From Amoebidium appalachense (lineage: Eukaryota > Ichthyosporea): DNA of 64,000 nucleotides. Both the position numbers and the translations under genes were made by a program. Shown here one piece after another: positions 1-16,576 of this stretch. The stretch covers positions 11,904,001-11,968,000 of the forward strand of contig CAVNZM010000004.1 of NCBI GenBank assembly GCA_963693365.1, read 5' to 3'. The notes below the pieces were generated by a model. That model did not search any database. It had not been told where the DNA came from and saw nothing but the letters and a program-made list of their open reading frames with translations. How positions within the stretch are numbered: position 1 is the stretch's first letter; each line of letters opens with the position of its first letter.

Positions 1-592
1 GATTCAAAGGTACTGAATACATACCCAATCTATATTAGCAAATAGAGTGCATGCCATCATCAGCAATGTACGTATGTAGCGTGGATGACTGATTAGCTTG
101 AAATCGGCTGTGGATCATCTCCAAAAACAGCAGCTATAACCCATTCTCAGCCCATATGGCATTGCTGGTCTTCTGTGTAAACGGTGGCCAGATGTTGGGG
201 GCATGGGTGTGATTGTTCCCTTAAAATTTTCCAGTGTAGTTGTTTTATTGATAGCCACCTGAAGTAAGTTTTGCTGTTGTGTGTTTAAAGAAAAAGGCAT
301 AACGGTTGCTTGACCTATATGTACAAAGGGTTGTTTTTTTTTTTTTTTTGCGGGTGCTACTTGCTGGGGGGAGGGGGTGGGGGGGGGGGGGGGGGGGGGG
401 GGGGAAGGGGGCGGGGAAAGGGGGGGAGGGGAGGAAGGGGGGGGGGGGGGGGGGGGGAAGGGAGGGGAGGGGGATTCATGCGCACTCCAACAAACGTTAT
501 ACTGTGCATACACCTCGAATTCGAAACACGGCCACTTGCACGCATATACCAACGTGCACGCGCGCCCACACACACACAGACGCACGCACGCG

Positions 593-634
<42 letters not shown>

Positions 635-641
635 GTGGCAC

Positions 642-678
<37 letters not shown>

Positions 679-1000
679 GTCATGCACACATACACACACA
701 CACACACGTACGCGCGCATGCACACGCAGACACACACACACACACACACACACTCATACACACACACACATACACACACACACACACTCAGGCACACACA
801 GGCACACACGCTGTGACATACGTCTTGCACTCACACACGGATGCACACACAGAGAGAGAGAAGAGAGACAAACACACGCACACACACGTGCACACTTGCA
901 CACGTGCACACGTGCACACACGTGTCTTGTGCTCACACACACGGACACACACACACAGTTAGCACTTAGCAGTTGACCAATGTGGTTCAAGTTTGTTTGC
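1..1000. repeat. Low-complexity block: poly-G then (CA)n
   Basis: Poly-T, then a G-rich tract (about 365-475), then imperfect (CA)n with CACG interruptions from about 541 to 960. The open frames here on both strands are Cys-Val or Thr-His repeat translations, and I see no gene. It lies beyond the 3' end of the collagen-like gene. Confidence 0.9.
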
Positions 1001-1169
1001 ATGCCTGGCCCAGATGGGACACACTACCGCAATAAACTTGAAATCACACTGAGTCTCTATAATGCACCACCTGATCCGATGGCTGCTTACTATAACATAT
1101 GACCGGACGACAATACTACTACGGGAATGCCATTAACAAAGCAGTTTTTAATCGGGTCCTTTTCTTTTT

Positions 1170-1201
<32 letters not shown>

Positions 1202-1242
1202 TTTTTTCCTTTTTCATTTTTTTTTTTTTTTTTTGCCCCCCC

Positions 1243-1293
<51 letters not shown>

Positions 1294-1462
1294 CGCTTTT
1301 TTTTTTTCTCTTTTTTTTTTTTGTTTCCAGTTAAGCTTGGATATTCCCAGTCCAATCCATAGCAACATCAATCCATATTAGACTGCGCACATTTTTCAAT
1401 CAATACTATCCCCACATAAAAATAAAGCTAGCAAATTGAACCTATTACAATAGGAACCCTCT

Positions 1463-4931
<3,469 letters not shown>

Positions 4932-6153
4932 TTTCACGTTGTGGCCCACAGCATGCCGACTGATGATAAAATCAAATTGGGAGACGGATTCTGTGTCTGT
5001 TTCTTTCTGAAACACTGCGCAACATAAACTGGAGGCGCCTCAGAGGTGCTGGGAGTGTACACTTATACGTGCCCACCCTTTCGGAACAATTAGTTGCCAG
5101 TGATCACCAGAATCATGGAGGAATGCGGGGTTTAGGCGGGGACTCTCAACCAATCGTTATTGCTCAAAGTGGCTAAAATGCATTCCAAGAAACACGCACT
5201 GATCAGGGGCCGGGCCCCAGGCTGGCCCAGCTACGGTAAGTGGGCGTAGTCAAGCCAGCTTGTGCCGCTTCCTTGTAAACAATGAAAACGGGACCAGCAT
5301 GCACCAGCAATTACCTACAACACAGAAGAACCAAAAAATTTTTTATGTAATGTGGTGCCACTGAGTTTCGCTTATTGCGACGAGGGATTGTAAGAAACTC
5401 ATGGGGAGTCGGGGGACACCCTGGGTGAGGCTGGGTCCCTGGCAGGGCTATTTTTAGAATCCGCTGGGGAAAGTTGCGGACCCTGGGCCAACCCCGGGCC
5501 GTGGTCTTCGGGTCGACCAGCAAAAAGCCGATATTCCATGTTGAGGGAGGGAGGTGGGTTTTTCTCATTTTGGTTAACAGCACCGAGAAAAATATTTAGC
5601 GCACTATTAGTAACACCTACAATAGTTGAACTCAGTGTTCACGACGGCCCAAATTACCGGTGCGCACGTGTCTTGGAATCACGGAGGAGGAATTCGAAAT
5701 GTGACTCGACCCTTGTCTGTACGTACGTTCGGAAGAGCATGCCGAACGATTATAGCATTATTGACATATATGTACAGTACTGAGCGTATGTGAAGAGTAT
5801 TAGTATTGACCGACTTACACATGTTTACCCAACCTCCACCCACACAGGGAACACACGTGCGGTCTGGCGGCTGGCTCGGCTGTCCTGTCTGGCGTTGCCG
5901 TGACTATAATGCGACATTAATGCCACAGAATTGGCCCTGAAACTCGGAAAATTGTCCCTAGCTTTTTGAGGTTAGGTCCACCAATTTTTCAACCAGTGGC
6001 TCTAATACAACTAAGACTATAAAAAAATACCCCCAAAAAAACCGTTGGTGGCTCTACTAGGGCCATCATGGCAGAAGAAAAGGTGCTATTATATGGCACT
6101 AGTCAAAAACGAGTTTCACACCCTGACGGTGGCTCGTTTCAGATCCCATGGAA

Positions 6154-6190
6154 ATTACGTAATCATGACTCATGAGCCATTACGTAATCA
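6154..6190. promoter_or_regulatory. Clustered bZIP-type sites (TTACGTAA, TGACTCA, TTACGTAA)
   Basis: Two identical 12-mers ATTACGTAATCA lie at 6154-6165 and 6179-6190, 25 bp apart. Each contains the palindrome TTACGTAA, a PAR/C-EBP-type bZIP core. Between them, TGACTCA at 6166-6172 matches the AP-1/GCN4 site. Three different but related palindromic sites in 37 bp of otherwise non-repetitive DNA suggest an enhancer. The target gene is unknown; the nearest starts are at 4931 (minus) and 10960 (plus). Confidence 0.45.
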
Positions 6191-6470
6191 AAACTGGGTG
6201 ACCCCCATGCACATGTGATGATGCCCCATCGTGACAAACACCTACCACCGGGTGTACGCTCTGACTCAGCCTCTGAGAGTCTGGGGCTATATACAACTTG
6301 TGTACACAGCCCAGCACCTGCGGCTGCTATACGTACGTTCTTGCGTGTACATTGTGGCTTGCAGTATGAGGACGGCCGCTGTAGAGTTGCCCTGAATACT
6401 ACGCGGCATACTGGTAATTCATGCTGGAAGTTGGATGTAAAGCCGGAGCTCGAGGGGTGTTGGGGGTGAG

Positions 6471-6472
<2 letters not shown>

Positions 6473-6527
<55 letters not shown>
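6473..6527. repeat. 55-nt G homopolymer
   Basis: Uninterrupted G run, one of the longest in the window, in gene-poor DNA. Expected to form G-quadruplexes, and its length may be unreliable in sequencing. Confidence 0.9.
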
Positions 6528-6530
<3 letters not shown>

Positions 6531-8959
6531 CCTTCGCTCTTATATTTAGTTTTGACCTGGCTTTTCACGTGATGATAATGATGGCTCTGAATCTGTGTAT
6601 ATCACTATCCCGGCCGGCCTCTTGCCCCCAACTTAAAAATGTGTATTGTGTGAATTGAGGGTTGGGAGGGAATGAAAGTTTTGGATTCAGTGGTGTTTAC
6701 GTCATGGGATGAAACCGCTGCTAGAACATGGTACTCTCATATCATGATATTTAACTTAGTAATATTGTAATATTATCTGGTATGATGATCATGGCAACCT
6801 GTGTGCATATGCTCCCTTGAAGTCCCCCCCCCCCCTCTGGTCACCCCCCCGATCCCCCCACATACGTGTACACACACCACCCCCTCCTCGGGCTACATAG
6901 CCGGAGCGGTGCCTCCCCCTTCCTCCCCCCCCCCCCCCCAGTTGCTACTACCCCCCCCCCCCCCCCACCCCTCCCCCCCCCTCTCCCCCCTCCCCCTCCC
7001 CCCCCCCCCCCCCCACCCCCTGCCGAGTCATAATCAAGCTTCCCGTAAAATTGCTAACCCTTGCCCCTCACCCGAACCCACTCATTCCCCAACCGTGCAC
7101 ACCTGTCAGGGAGGGCCTACCCGCTTCTCCGGAAGTATTATGGGGTGGAAAGAAACGGAATAGCATTTGGAGACCCCATGGGTTGAGCACGATGGTATTG
7201 GTTCACGCATGTTGCTTTCTAGCCTTTTGGGGCCTGCCAATCCTAATGGCAACAGACCTATATACGTAACTGCTGCATCACACAAGCATTGCAAAGAACA
7301 TGTTACTTTTACAAAAAAAGAGTTGAATTTAGGCGCAAGAAGGAATTTTTAGCAGGAAGAAGGAAAAAAAAGCCAACCTCGGGGTGAGCCGCTGCAACGG
7401 GCTGAAAAAAATTCGCAAGCCGTCGACGTCTCTTTCCGTCCCATAATTAGACCATGTTTGCCGGTTCATGAACATGTGTTCCGGGAGCCACTGCCCTGTG
7501 TGGTGGAAGGAGAATGAAGGACCTAATAGAGGAGGAGGATTTGCGGCCCATAGTCATGGTGGTGCCACGGTAGGGAGACTCTGATTGGTGATCGCAAATC
7601 ATTAAAGCTCAGATGGTCCAGCTCCCGGTGTATCATAATGCATGGCACGAGCGAGTACATGTGTCTACTACGGCACTTTTACTGTACCTTAAATGAATTT
7701 TGAAATGGTGGTGGTGGCGGTGGTGGCGGTGGTTGGTGGGTGGGGGGGGGGGGGGGAAGGGGCAGGTGGAGTTTGGGGGGGAAGGACTAGAGGGAGATGG
7801 AGGGGGGGGGGGGTAGAGGGGGAGTGGGGAAAGGTGGGGAGGGGAAGAGGGGGGAAGGGGTGGGGTAGTAAAACTGCCCTTTCAGTCCCCAGGCCCCTGA
7901 AAGCCGTGAGCTTTCAAGTGTCATTTATTTTTCTTATCCCTCCATTTTTCTCTGGAGAAATCCCTCACGAGAGGTCCCTCGTTAGATTCCGAACTACTTT
8001 CTTCCGCTACATACACACGACTGTACCCTCGCCAGGGTGCTAATTATCATACCAGCTAGGTGAACACGCCTATACCGATCCTTCTAACTACTACCCCATT
8101 GGGCGTCTAAATCTAAATGTGACCCCTATCCATGGCTGAGCCAAGGAGTAGAGAAGGGGGGGGGGGGGGGGGGGGGCACAGCGCGGAGGCTGACGTCAGG
8201 GATTCTCGAATCAAAACGGGGAGGGGGTTAGTAGTAATTTTCCTTTCTTTTCTTTCTTTCTTTCTTTTTTTTTTTTTTTGGGGGGGGGGGGATTAGGGGG
8301 GGGGGACACACTCACCCATCCGGCTAGCAGGGGGAGGGGAGGGAGGGTTGGTCGAGGGAGACCCACCACCTACTTGAGTAGGTGGGGCTTTGGGGGGGGA
8401 GGAGGGTCCCACCCACCCCATAGGCTGCCATTACCATAACGATAGGAGACAACCTGATCATATAATTGTCATATAAGATAGCAGCGGTTTACATACATTC
8501 CCCAAACGTAAGCACTGAAACTAAAACGGGTAGTAGAATTCCTTGATCACCTGAAACTCAGGCTATATGTCGCACGATCATCCCCCCCCCCCCCCCCCCC
8601 ACCCCCCCTCCCTCCCCCGGGCCCCCTCTCCCCCCCCCCCTCCCCCCCCCCCCCCCCCCCTTTCCCCCTCGCACTCGTTTCCAGTCGCCCCACCTTGCAC
8701 GCGCACGCGCCGCACACAAGTTCACAATTATTCAATTCACACGTGCCTGCACTAGCATGTACACGGTACACGCACACAAGGTGCACAAACTTTGACCAGC
8801 GATGAGCACACAAAAAATGTACGAACATGCAGATACACTCACACACACACATACATTTCCCGCCACATGTGTACACACTGAGATACGCACACGAACACTG
8901 CACGGTGAGCACGATAATAACCTTGCCCCAAATAATCCATAATTTAGAAATGGTTGACC

Positions 8960-8986
8960 AATACGCGTGTGTGTCTGTGTGTTGTG

Positions 8987-9083
<97 letters not shown>

Positions 9084-9373
9084 TGTGTTTGTGCGCGCGG
9101 GCCGCAGCGCGTGCGCGCATGCATTTACTTGTGTAAAAGAGCAGGGGGAGAGAGGGGGGGAGAGGGGGAGGAGGTGAGTGGGGCTGGAGGGGCAGGGGGG
9201 AGAGGGGGAGGGGGGGGGGGGGGAGAGGGGGCGGGGGGAAGGAGTCGTTAGAGAATGCCAAAGAGCATATAGTACACATTTACCGCGGACAAAACAAAGC
9301 AGGCCTTGCAAAGAACACACAACAACTGCGGTATGCATCCGGCAAAAGAATAGCACCAGCACGGAGGGGTGGG

Positions 9374-9426
<53 letters not shown>

Positions 9427-9453
9427 CGCACGAGTGTGTGTGCGTTTGTGTAT

Positions 9454-9517
<64 letters not shown>

Positions 9518-9592
9518 CGTGTGTGTGTGCGTGCGTGTGTGTGTGTGTGTGTGTGTGTGCGTTTGTGTATGGTGTGTGTGTGTGTGTGTGTT
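8960..9592. repeat. (GT)n blocks with GCGC interruptions
   Basis: Two GT-rich blocks (about 8960-9130 and 9373-9592) with CGCG and TATG interruptions, separated by G-rich DNA and about 100 bp of ordinary sequence. Alternating purine-pyrimidine DNA of this kind favours Z-DNA. No gene. Confidence 0.9.
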
Positions 9593-10049
9593 GGGGGGGG
9601 GGGGGGGGGGGGGGGAGGGGTGGTGGTGGAGGAGGCGGGGAGGAAGGGATATGCATCGATCAGTGGCCAAAACGGAAGCAATTCCTCCAAACTTTGAAAA
9701 ATGGGAGGAAAAAAAAAAAAAAAAAAAAAGAAGTAAAGAATACAGCCTTTGGTGGGTGGAAAAGAAACTGTGGCCATGATCACGCGCACGCGCCGGGCTG
9801 TGGGGGGTGGGGTGGGGGGTGGGGGCTGGGGGAGGGGGGCGGGGGGGGGGGTAGGGGGGAGGGGGACCCGCGGTAGATTGGGGACTTTGGGGGGGGGAGG
9901 GGGGGGGGGGGGGAAAGAGGGAGAGGAACCAACAAGGGGTACACCCCCCCCCCCCCCCACCCACCCACCCCACTATTTTTAAAGCCAAAAATCTCACAGC
10001 AGATGGGCACCTCCCCCCCCCCCCCCCCCCCCCCCCTCCCTGCCCGTCC

Positions 10050-10084
<35 letters not shown>

Positions 10085-10763
10085 ACACACACACCCTCCC
10101 GTCCCCCTCCCCCCACCCCCAACCCTCCCCCCGCCAACAACACAACCCGATCCAAACCACCCACCCGAATGACGGGTTAGGTTGCGGCCCCGGATCCCCT
10201 CCCGAATTCATTTCCCGTCCGGCCCGCCGCGCTCGCGCCCTTTCAAAATCAAAGTACGTGAGTTTGGGATGAATGGGCAGGGAGGAAAGAACGAACTCGA
10301 GGGAGCGAATGCCATATGCACATAATTTAGACTAGTTCGCACATGTACATAAAAGAACCCGTTCATGGTTGCGGTTGATGGCCATGCGCAATGGCCATTC
10401 CGAGCGTCAGCCTGAGCTCGAAAAAACGAGAACTCGGTGCTCAGTGCTGATCATATTTGAAAATTTCCCGCGCTTTTTGTAAGGCTGGATCTTGGTTGGA
10501 AGATAGGAGCAAATCAGCAAGCGCTAAAGGTGAGCCACTGTTCTCCCTAGATCTTACCCTTCTTCCGTGCTCAACATCTCTCCCGGCTAGTTCTGCCATT
10601 CTGTGCGACCTTGTGCAATAATTTTTTTATAAAAGAGGTAATATGGAAAGTATAGCTAAGTCCTATTGTATTCATAAATTTTTGTCAAGGTTTTGATTAT
10701 CCGTTCTCAAGCAAACTACACTGGAGATTCTGCGCAGATTGTCAGAACCTTCCGCCATAGCTG

Positions 10764-10840
10764 ATTGGCTGAAGGCTTCTCACGTTTCTAACCATAAATG
10801 GGCACGCGAGCAAATCACCCTGGATCACAAGGATATATAA
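10764..10840 (+). promoter_or_regulatory. Candidate promoter: CCAAT-type box and TATA box
   Basis: An inverted CCAAT box (ATTGG, 10764-10768) lies 70 bp before TATATAA (10834-10840), which is followed by AGG and a pyrimidine/CA-rich stretch (TACACTCAGACACG) where transcription would begin near 10865. The first ATG of the downstream gene is at 10960, leaving a 5' leader of about 95 nt. The spacing is canonical. Confidence 0.6.
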
Positions 10841-10959
10841 AGGTCAAGTCTACACTCAGACACGTCAAACTTCACTCGAAGAAACGTGCAAAAAGTTGAC
10901 CAAGTTGTCCAACAAAGTAAAACGAAACCCTATCTTTATCTCGTCTCAAAGCATCGAAA

Positions 10960-12004
10960 ATGCTTTCTACGGCGGCAAAGCGTTCCTCTGTCAGCGTCGT
11001 GTCGAACATACAACGTGTTGCGGCGTCTCAGGCAGCCAAAACAACAACTACCCAGGAGGTGTCGCGAACTGAGCCCATGATTCACACCAACGAGCAGGCT
11101 GGCATGCAGATGACCTGGTGGTGCCACTAGTACCTGGGTTGAGGATGTGGCCTTACAGCGAAGGGAAAGGATTCGTAGAAACCAGAAGTTGTCAGCAGGC
11201 TACGCAACACAACCAAATGTGGTGTACAGCAAAGCTTGTCAGTTCACAATTGCTTTTCATGAGCTTTCGAAGTTTGTTGATAAAGTTTATCAACCTGCTT
11301 TGGTAAAGACCTTTGAAAGAGAGAGCTTCAGAACGAGCGCCAAAGTTTATCTGCTCTGTATACATAGTTTTTCCCGACCTATGAGCCCTAAGAAATGCCA
11401 AACGAGTTAACTGAATTCTTGCTTTTCAGATCATAATCGATCACCCTCTGATGTTGAGGTGAAAATGTAGTTTTTTTTTTTAAACCTAGATCTTACAATT
11501 GAGATAGCGGCCATACTGTTACAGAAGAGAATCAGGGCTTTTATGGGCTGCTACTTTGGTTGCAAGCGTTAGAGAAGGCGCCTGCTGTCGAGTGTTGGAA
11601 TCCCTTGGCTGGATCCGCACCTGAGATTTCAACTCAAATAAACACGGTTTCATGGTTGTATGTTGTATATACGTGTACATGTACACCATTTGCTTGCATG
11701 CAAGGAATGCTGGCTGATTCTTTCTTTCCATTGCCAACGGTACGTTTACGGTGTCCTTTTGTTGCCATGGCTGGCAAGTCTGGAGCGTAGGCGTATGAGG
11801 ATGGGTACGTTACGGCATACGTATACGATGCCACTATTAGTTTATTTCTGGTAGCTATACTTGAACAGATGTGAACACTACCGTGAATGGTGCAGTGAAA
11901 TTCACAAACCTCCATATATGGACAACTTCAAGTTGCCACAGAACATTCACATGCGCAGTTCAACTGCATACGGCAAGGGACAGCTAGATACTTGCAAAAC
12001 GTAA
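10960..12004 (+). CDS. Small protein with mitochondrial-like presequence, family not recognised
   Basis: ATG at 10960 opens MLSTAAKRSSVSVVSNIQ, a Ser/Arg/Ala-rich amphipathic start typical of a mitochondrial presequence. The first frame runs to TAG at 11128. Coding resumes from 11131 in another frame (TWVEDVALQRRERIRRNQ...) to a GTAAAG donor after 11302. The last exon, 11855-12004 (acceptor TGGTAG), continues in phase with LYLNRCEHYREWCSEIH and ends at TAA. The mature part is basic and aromatic, rich in Tyr and Gln, with no visible membrane segment. The frame change can be read as a 13-nt GT-AG gap (11118-11130), as a 70-nt intron from 11061, or as a 1-nt indel. Total about 155-160 aa. Its 3' end faces that of the dynamin gene 305 bp away. 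Confidence 0.6.
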
Positions 12005-12087
12005 TACCCTTGTACATATTCGATGTCTCTTTTGTGCTAAGTCTGTACATCGAGACTCGCATTTTGCTACGGTTTATGTGCTGCTAA

Positions 12088-12088
<1 letters not shown>

Positions 12089-12122
<34 letters not shown>

Positions 12123-12125
12123 CCC

Positions 12126-12142
<17 letters not shown>
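12089..12142. repeat. Poly-C block between two convergent genes
   Basis: Almost pure C with single T interruptions, followed by (CA)5, in the 305-bp space between the TAA at 12004 (plus-strand gene) and the dynamin stop at 12310 (minus-strand gene). It may act as a shared downstream region; no clear polyadenylation signal could be assigned. Confidence 0.8.
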
Positions 12143-12156
<14 letters not shown>

Positions 12157-12309
12157 CTGCCCTTCCCCCATTCTCCCCCCGGCGGAACCGAAAAAAGGGG
12201 AACACATGGTTTGGGTAGCTATAGGCAGGAGGCCACAAAAGAAGACGAGAGCAAGGGGGTCCATGTCGGATTTTGCATCACGCAGCCACACTTGGCTTTG
12301 TGGTGGCGT

Positions 12310-12715
12310 TTACACAATAGTCGTGTCTCTGATCTGGGTCAGCACTGCAGACGCCCGTTTCAGCGCGTTATACATCTCCTCGGCCTCCTTGCGCTGTGTG
12401 CACCCACCCTTCAAGTCAGTGGCCACAAAAAAAAAACAAAAAAAAACAAAAAAAACAAAAACGGTACAACCTACGGGAAAAGTGTTCAAGGCCCAGTAGA
12501 GAGAAGGGTGGGGGTTTGATGAGAACTTTACACACAGGGCTGAAGCCTATCGAGGGGTTGTGTTTGTGTATGATGGTGGGTGGGGTTGTCAAGTGGTCAA
12601 AATAGAGTAAAAAGGGTTTTGGGTGGGTGGGTTGTGGATCAGTTGCATAATTATTGCGCTGTCGGAGAGGCAACAAGAGGTTATGGGTGGGTGGGTGGAA
12701 GGTGGTGGTGGTGCT

Positions 12716-12780
<65 letters not shown>

Positions 12781-13058
12781 TGAATGCGTCAAAAAGTACG
12801 AAGTACACAAGAACAAACGGATAACACGATGCAGAATGCAAGCCATACATAAAGAGTATGCATAATAAGCAGAGCCCATCCTCGGGGGGGGGGGGGGGGG
12901 GTGTAAAAAGAAGTGGTGAGCAGGCAAACAAATGAGTTACCTGCTTGACAACCTCCGGACTCTCCGAAAGCAGGAGCTCCAGGTTTTCACGCTTATAAAG
13001 CCGGCTCACCTGCGGTGGCGGCGGCGGCGGCGGTGGTGTTGGTGGCGGTGGTGGTGGT

Positions 13059-13143
<85 letters not shown>

Positions 13144-13363
13144 GGGGGAGGGGGGGGGAGGGGGGGAGAGAGAGGGAGGGAGAGAAAGAGAGGAGGAGGG
13201 GGGGGGGGGGGGGGGGGGGGAGCCTGTTAGTGTGAGCCTCGTGTGTGAGAAAGAGAGGAGAGAGAGAGGGAAAATGGGGCAGGGGGAGAGAGGCTGGTTG
13301 GCTTTGAAAAATGTCATGGCTGGGCCACTAAAAAGCAGGAGGAAATGGAGAGGATTTGGGGGA

Positions 13364-13417
<54 letters not shown>

Positions 13418-15259
13418 AGGTGCTGTGTAGTGCAACACACTAGTAAGGGTGCATACAAATTCTCACCAACGACAGTTGTATGAGGGGGAAGTGGGGGGAG
13501 GGGGAGGAGGGTGAAGGGATGGAAGCGAGGGGTGGTTGGGTGGAACGAAAAAATGTCCTTTCCTTGTCCCTTCCCCACTCTACAACAATATCAGGATTTC
13601 TAGCTCCATTATTTCATGTCCGCATGAATGTAACCAGCACAGCTAGGGTCAACCTGTTAGATCGTGATATGGGGCTTAAATCGTGATACACATTAGGATA
13701 TTTAGAGCTTTTTGCGCCAGCCTCCCAGTGTTTTTTTTCCCAAGCAGGTCTGTGTGTTCATAACCGCCATGCAAAATTTCAATTTCAACCGATGAAAACT
13801 GAATTTATTATAAATATGGTTATCACGTGTCACGATTTAAACCCCGTATCACGATCTAAAGGTTTGACCCTACTCTTGTGCATGTGCTTGATTTTGTCGA
13901 GACAAACACTTTCTTTTTCTTTCCCTTTCCTGCCTCCACTCCACTCTTCTTTTCTTCTATCATTATTATCTTCACCATTATCCCTACAGTGCAGGTGTGT
14001 AGGTATTGAATGCCATGCAACGTGCCAAGATGTGTGCACACATACCAGGTAGCTCTGCAGGTTGTCTTTAATGTGGTTGACCAGCTGGTACATGACGGCC
14101 TTGGGCACCGCATCCTGCACCGTCTTGCGCACAACGTTGAAGTACGACGTGATCAGCGACTCTGTGAACAAACAGTGGGTTAGTTTGGCTATGGTGGTGG
14201 TGATAGTGGTGGTGGTGGTGGTGGTGGTGGTGTGTGTGTGTGTGTGTGTGTGTGTGGAGAGGGGGGGGCGAGAGGGGGGGGGGACGGGGGGGAAGGGGGG
14301 GGGGGGGAGGGGGGGGGGCTGCCTGCAAAAACAAGTGAGCAGGGTCGGTGGTTCTTGCAGAGGTAACGGCAGCAGACATACAATTATAACTTAGGTATAA
14401 TCGGACGGATATCAGTAGGACATTTGCAGGTGGATGTAACTGTAAAGACGGTCATGCTGTGCCGGGCTCATGCAACCAAGGCACTTCAGGATTCTTGCAC
14501 CATAAGCCCAAGCGACATTTGGAGGTGGGGTGGTGTAATGGTGCTGCTGCTCCTGAAGGGGGAGGGGGAGGGGGGTGGGGGTGGGGGTGGGTTGAAGTTT
14601 ATAAGAGCGGAAAGTGGTTAGGTGGCTAGAAGGACAAGTGGGGGCCACATACTAATAAGGTCGGTCTCCATCTGGTCCCTGCTGTTCAACTCCTCGTCCA
14701 CTGGCGCAAACTGTGGCAATATTTGCTGTTAGAGTCCGTGCATCCATTACAGAGTCTATCAGTCTATCCTGGTGTGCACTGATAATCATTGATCCCTCCT
14801 CCCCTCCCCCCTCTTCCCCAGGAGAAAAAAACGCGCACGGGAGCGCACACGCACGCACACAAAACAACCTTATCGCGCTGTACAGGATCACGAAGGCAGG
14901 AAACGGCCTTATGCATGCATGGACACGACCGCAATAGCGTCATGCATGTGAGACCAACATATGCGCACAAGGTCCAACTTGGCTGTGATCCAGTTGCAAA
15001 GGCATCACGTGTGCCGTGTATTTTCTTTATGGTCACTGTGGAGAAAAGTGATCTTCAGGTGGGGACTGGAAGTCTATGCTTGTGTGTGTGTCCGCTTAGG
15101 TGCCCTCGGGTGGGGCGCAGAAGGAGGGGGGGGGGGGGGGGGGGGGGGGGGAGGGTGTCCTAAGGTGGGGAGAAAAGGAAGGGACAGGGCCGGGAAGGGG
15201 GGGGGGGGGGGTCCTATAGGGGTGGCGAGAAAAAAAGAAAAACGGCGGGGGGAAGGGGT

Positions 15260-15290
<31 letters not shown>

Positions 15291-16420
15291 GGGAACGTAC
15301 GTGGCTGGCATCGTAGAGATCGTTATCGCTGTGCACGTGGTGCAGTGGAGCCTCCTGATTGGACGATGGGGTCTGGGTGGCGGTCTTGCCCCCAAACCAC
15401 TTGCCCCATAGCCCCACCCTCTGTTTCCACATGGCCCTCCCGTTAGTCTCGTGCACAAATATTTATTATCTAACATGGGTAGGGAGCAGGAGGGGATTTG
15501 ACAGTGTGTGTTTAGGGTTGGGTGTGTAAGTGGATTAGGGTCTAAACGGCGGGTGACGAAGAGAGACAACGGGGGGTGAGGTATGAGTGTGAGTGTGAGT
15601 GTGAGTTTGAGTGTGAGTGTGAGTGTGAGTGTGAGTGTGAGTGTGTGTGTGTGAGGTGGGGGGGAGGGCACAGTAGGATGTAAAGCATATATGCTCCCAT
15701 ATATATGTTTGTTGATAAATATTGTTGTATTTCAATAAAGGCGGAAAGGACAAGAGGGGGTAGGTGGTTCCTGATTTCCACAGAAAAAAAAACAGGCTAG
15801 TGCTTCAAGCAACACCCATACCAACATATTCGTTCAAGATTACAGAAACACCCATTTAGAAAACAACTCTAAGAAGCCACTCTGCCGGAAGGAGTGCCAA
15901 TGAAGTAGATTGGGATCCGAGATGGGTTAGAGAACTGAGCCATTGTGTGTATGGATGGAGGGGATGTAATGGTACCTGGGAGGATTCTGTAGGCGGGTTT
16001 TCAAGGCCATCCGAGTTTACAGCAAGGTCATCTGGCGGTAGCCCGGATGCGTTCTGAGTAAGTGAGCAAGCGAGTCAGTGAGTGTGAATGAATGGGTGAG
16101 TGAGTGAGTAAGAGAGTGCGTGTGAGTGAGTGAGTGAGTGAGTGAGTGTGTGTCGGGTTGGTTTGCTGTAGGTTGTGTGCGTGCAAAGATGATGTGTGCA
16201 GGTCGATGTTACTTCTGAACGATTAAAGCACGGGTGCATGGACAGCACACAGAGTCTTAACACTTCATCATATCAGTCAATGCAACTACAAATCAAAACA
16301 ACCAAATCGACGATCCTGTGTCGTGCACATCGCTTACTGTAGTGACAGGACACGCACGCACGCACACACGCACGTACCCACACACAAACACACAACCGAG
16401 TGAACGCACAGACGCACACA

Positions 16421-16492
<72 letters not shown>

Positions 16493-16516
16493 CACGCATG
16501 CACACCCGTGCACGTG

Positions 16517-16576
<60 letters not shown>

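Larger units (their letters stand above)
4932..10780. other. Gene-poor spacer rich in homopolymers and microsatellites
   Basis: I find no exon set supported by protein similarity here. The contents include a 55-G homopolymer (6473-6527), poly-C blocks (6825-7015), G-rich blocks (7740-7870, 8157-8176), (GT)n runs (8990-9070, 9373-9592) and paired poly-G/poly-C blocks (9590-10085). Short open frames such as 6215-6469 lack similarity and look incidental. A transcription-factor site cluster at 6154-6190 is listed separately. Confidence 0.7.

Noticed and set aside
115-976. Several long frames rich in Cys-Val or Thr-His
   Set aside because: They are translations of (CA)n and poly-G on both strands; the same artefact recurs at every microsatellite in the window.
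16421-16493. Regular short repeats as a CRISPR-like array
   Set aside because: It is a pure CACG tetranucleotide with no spacers, in a eukaryotic intron.
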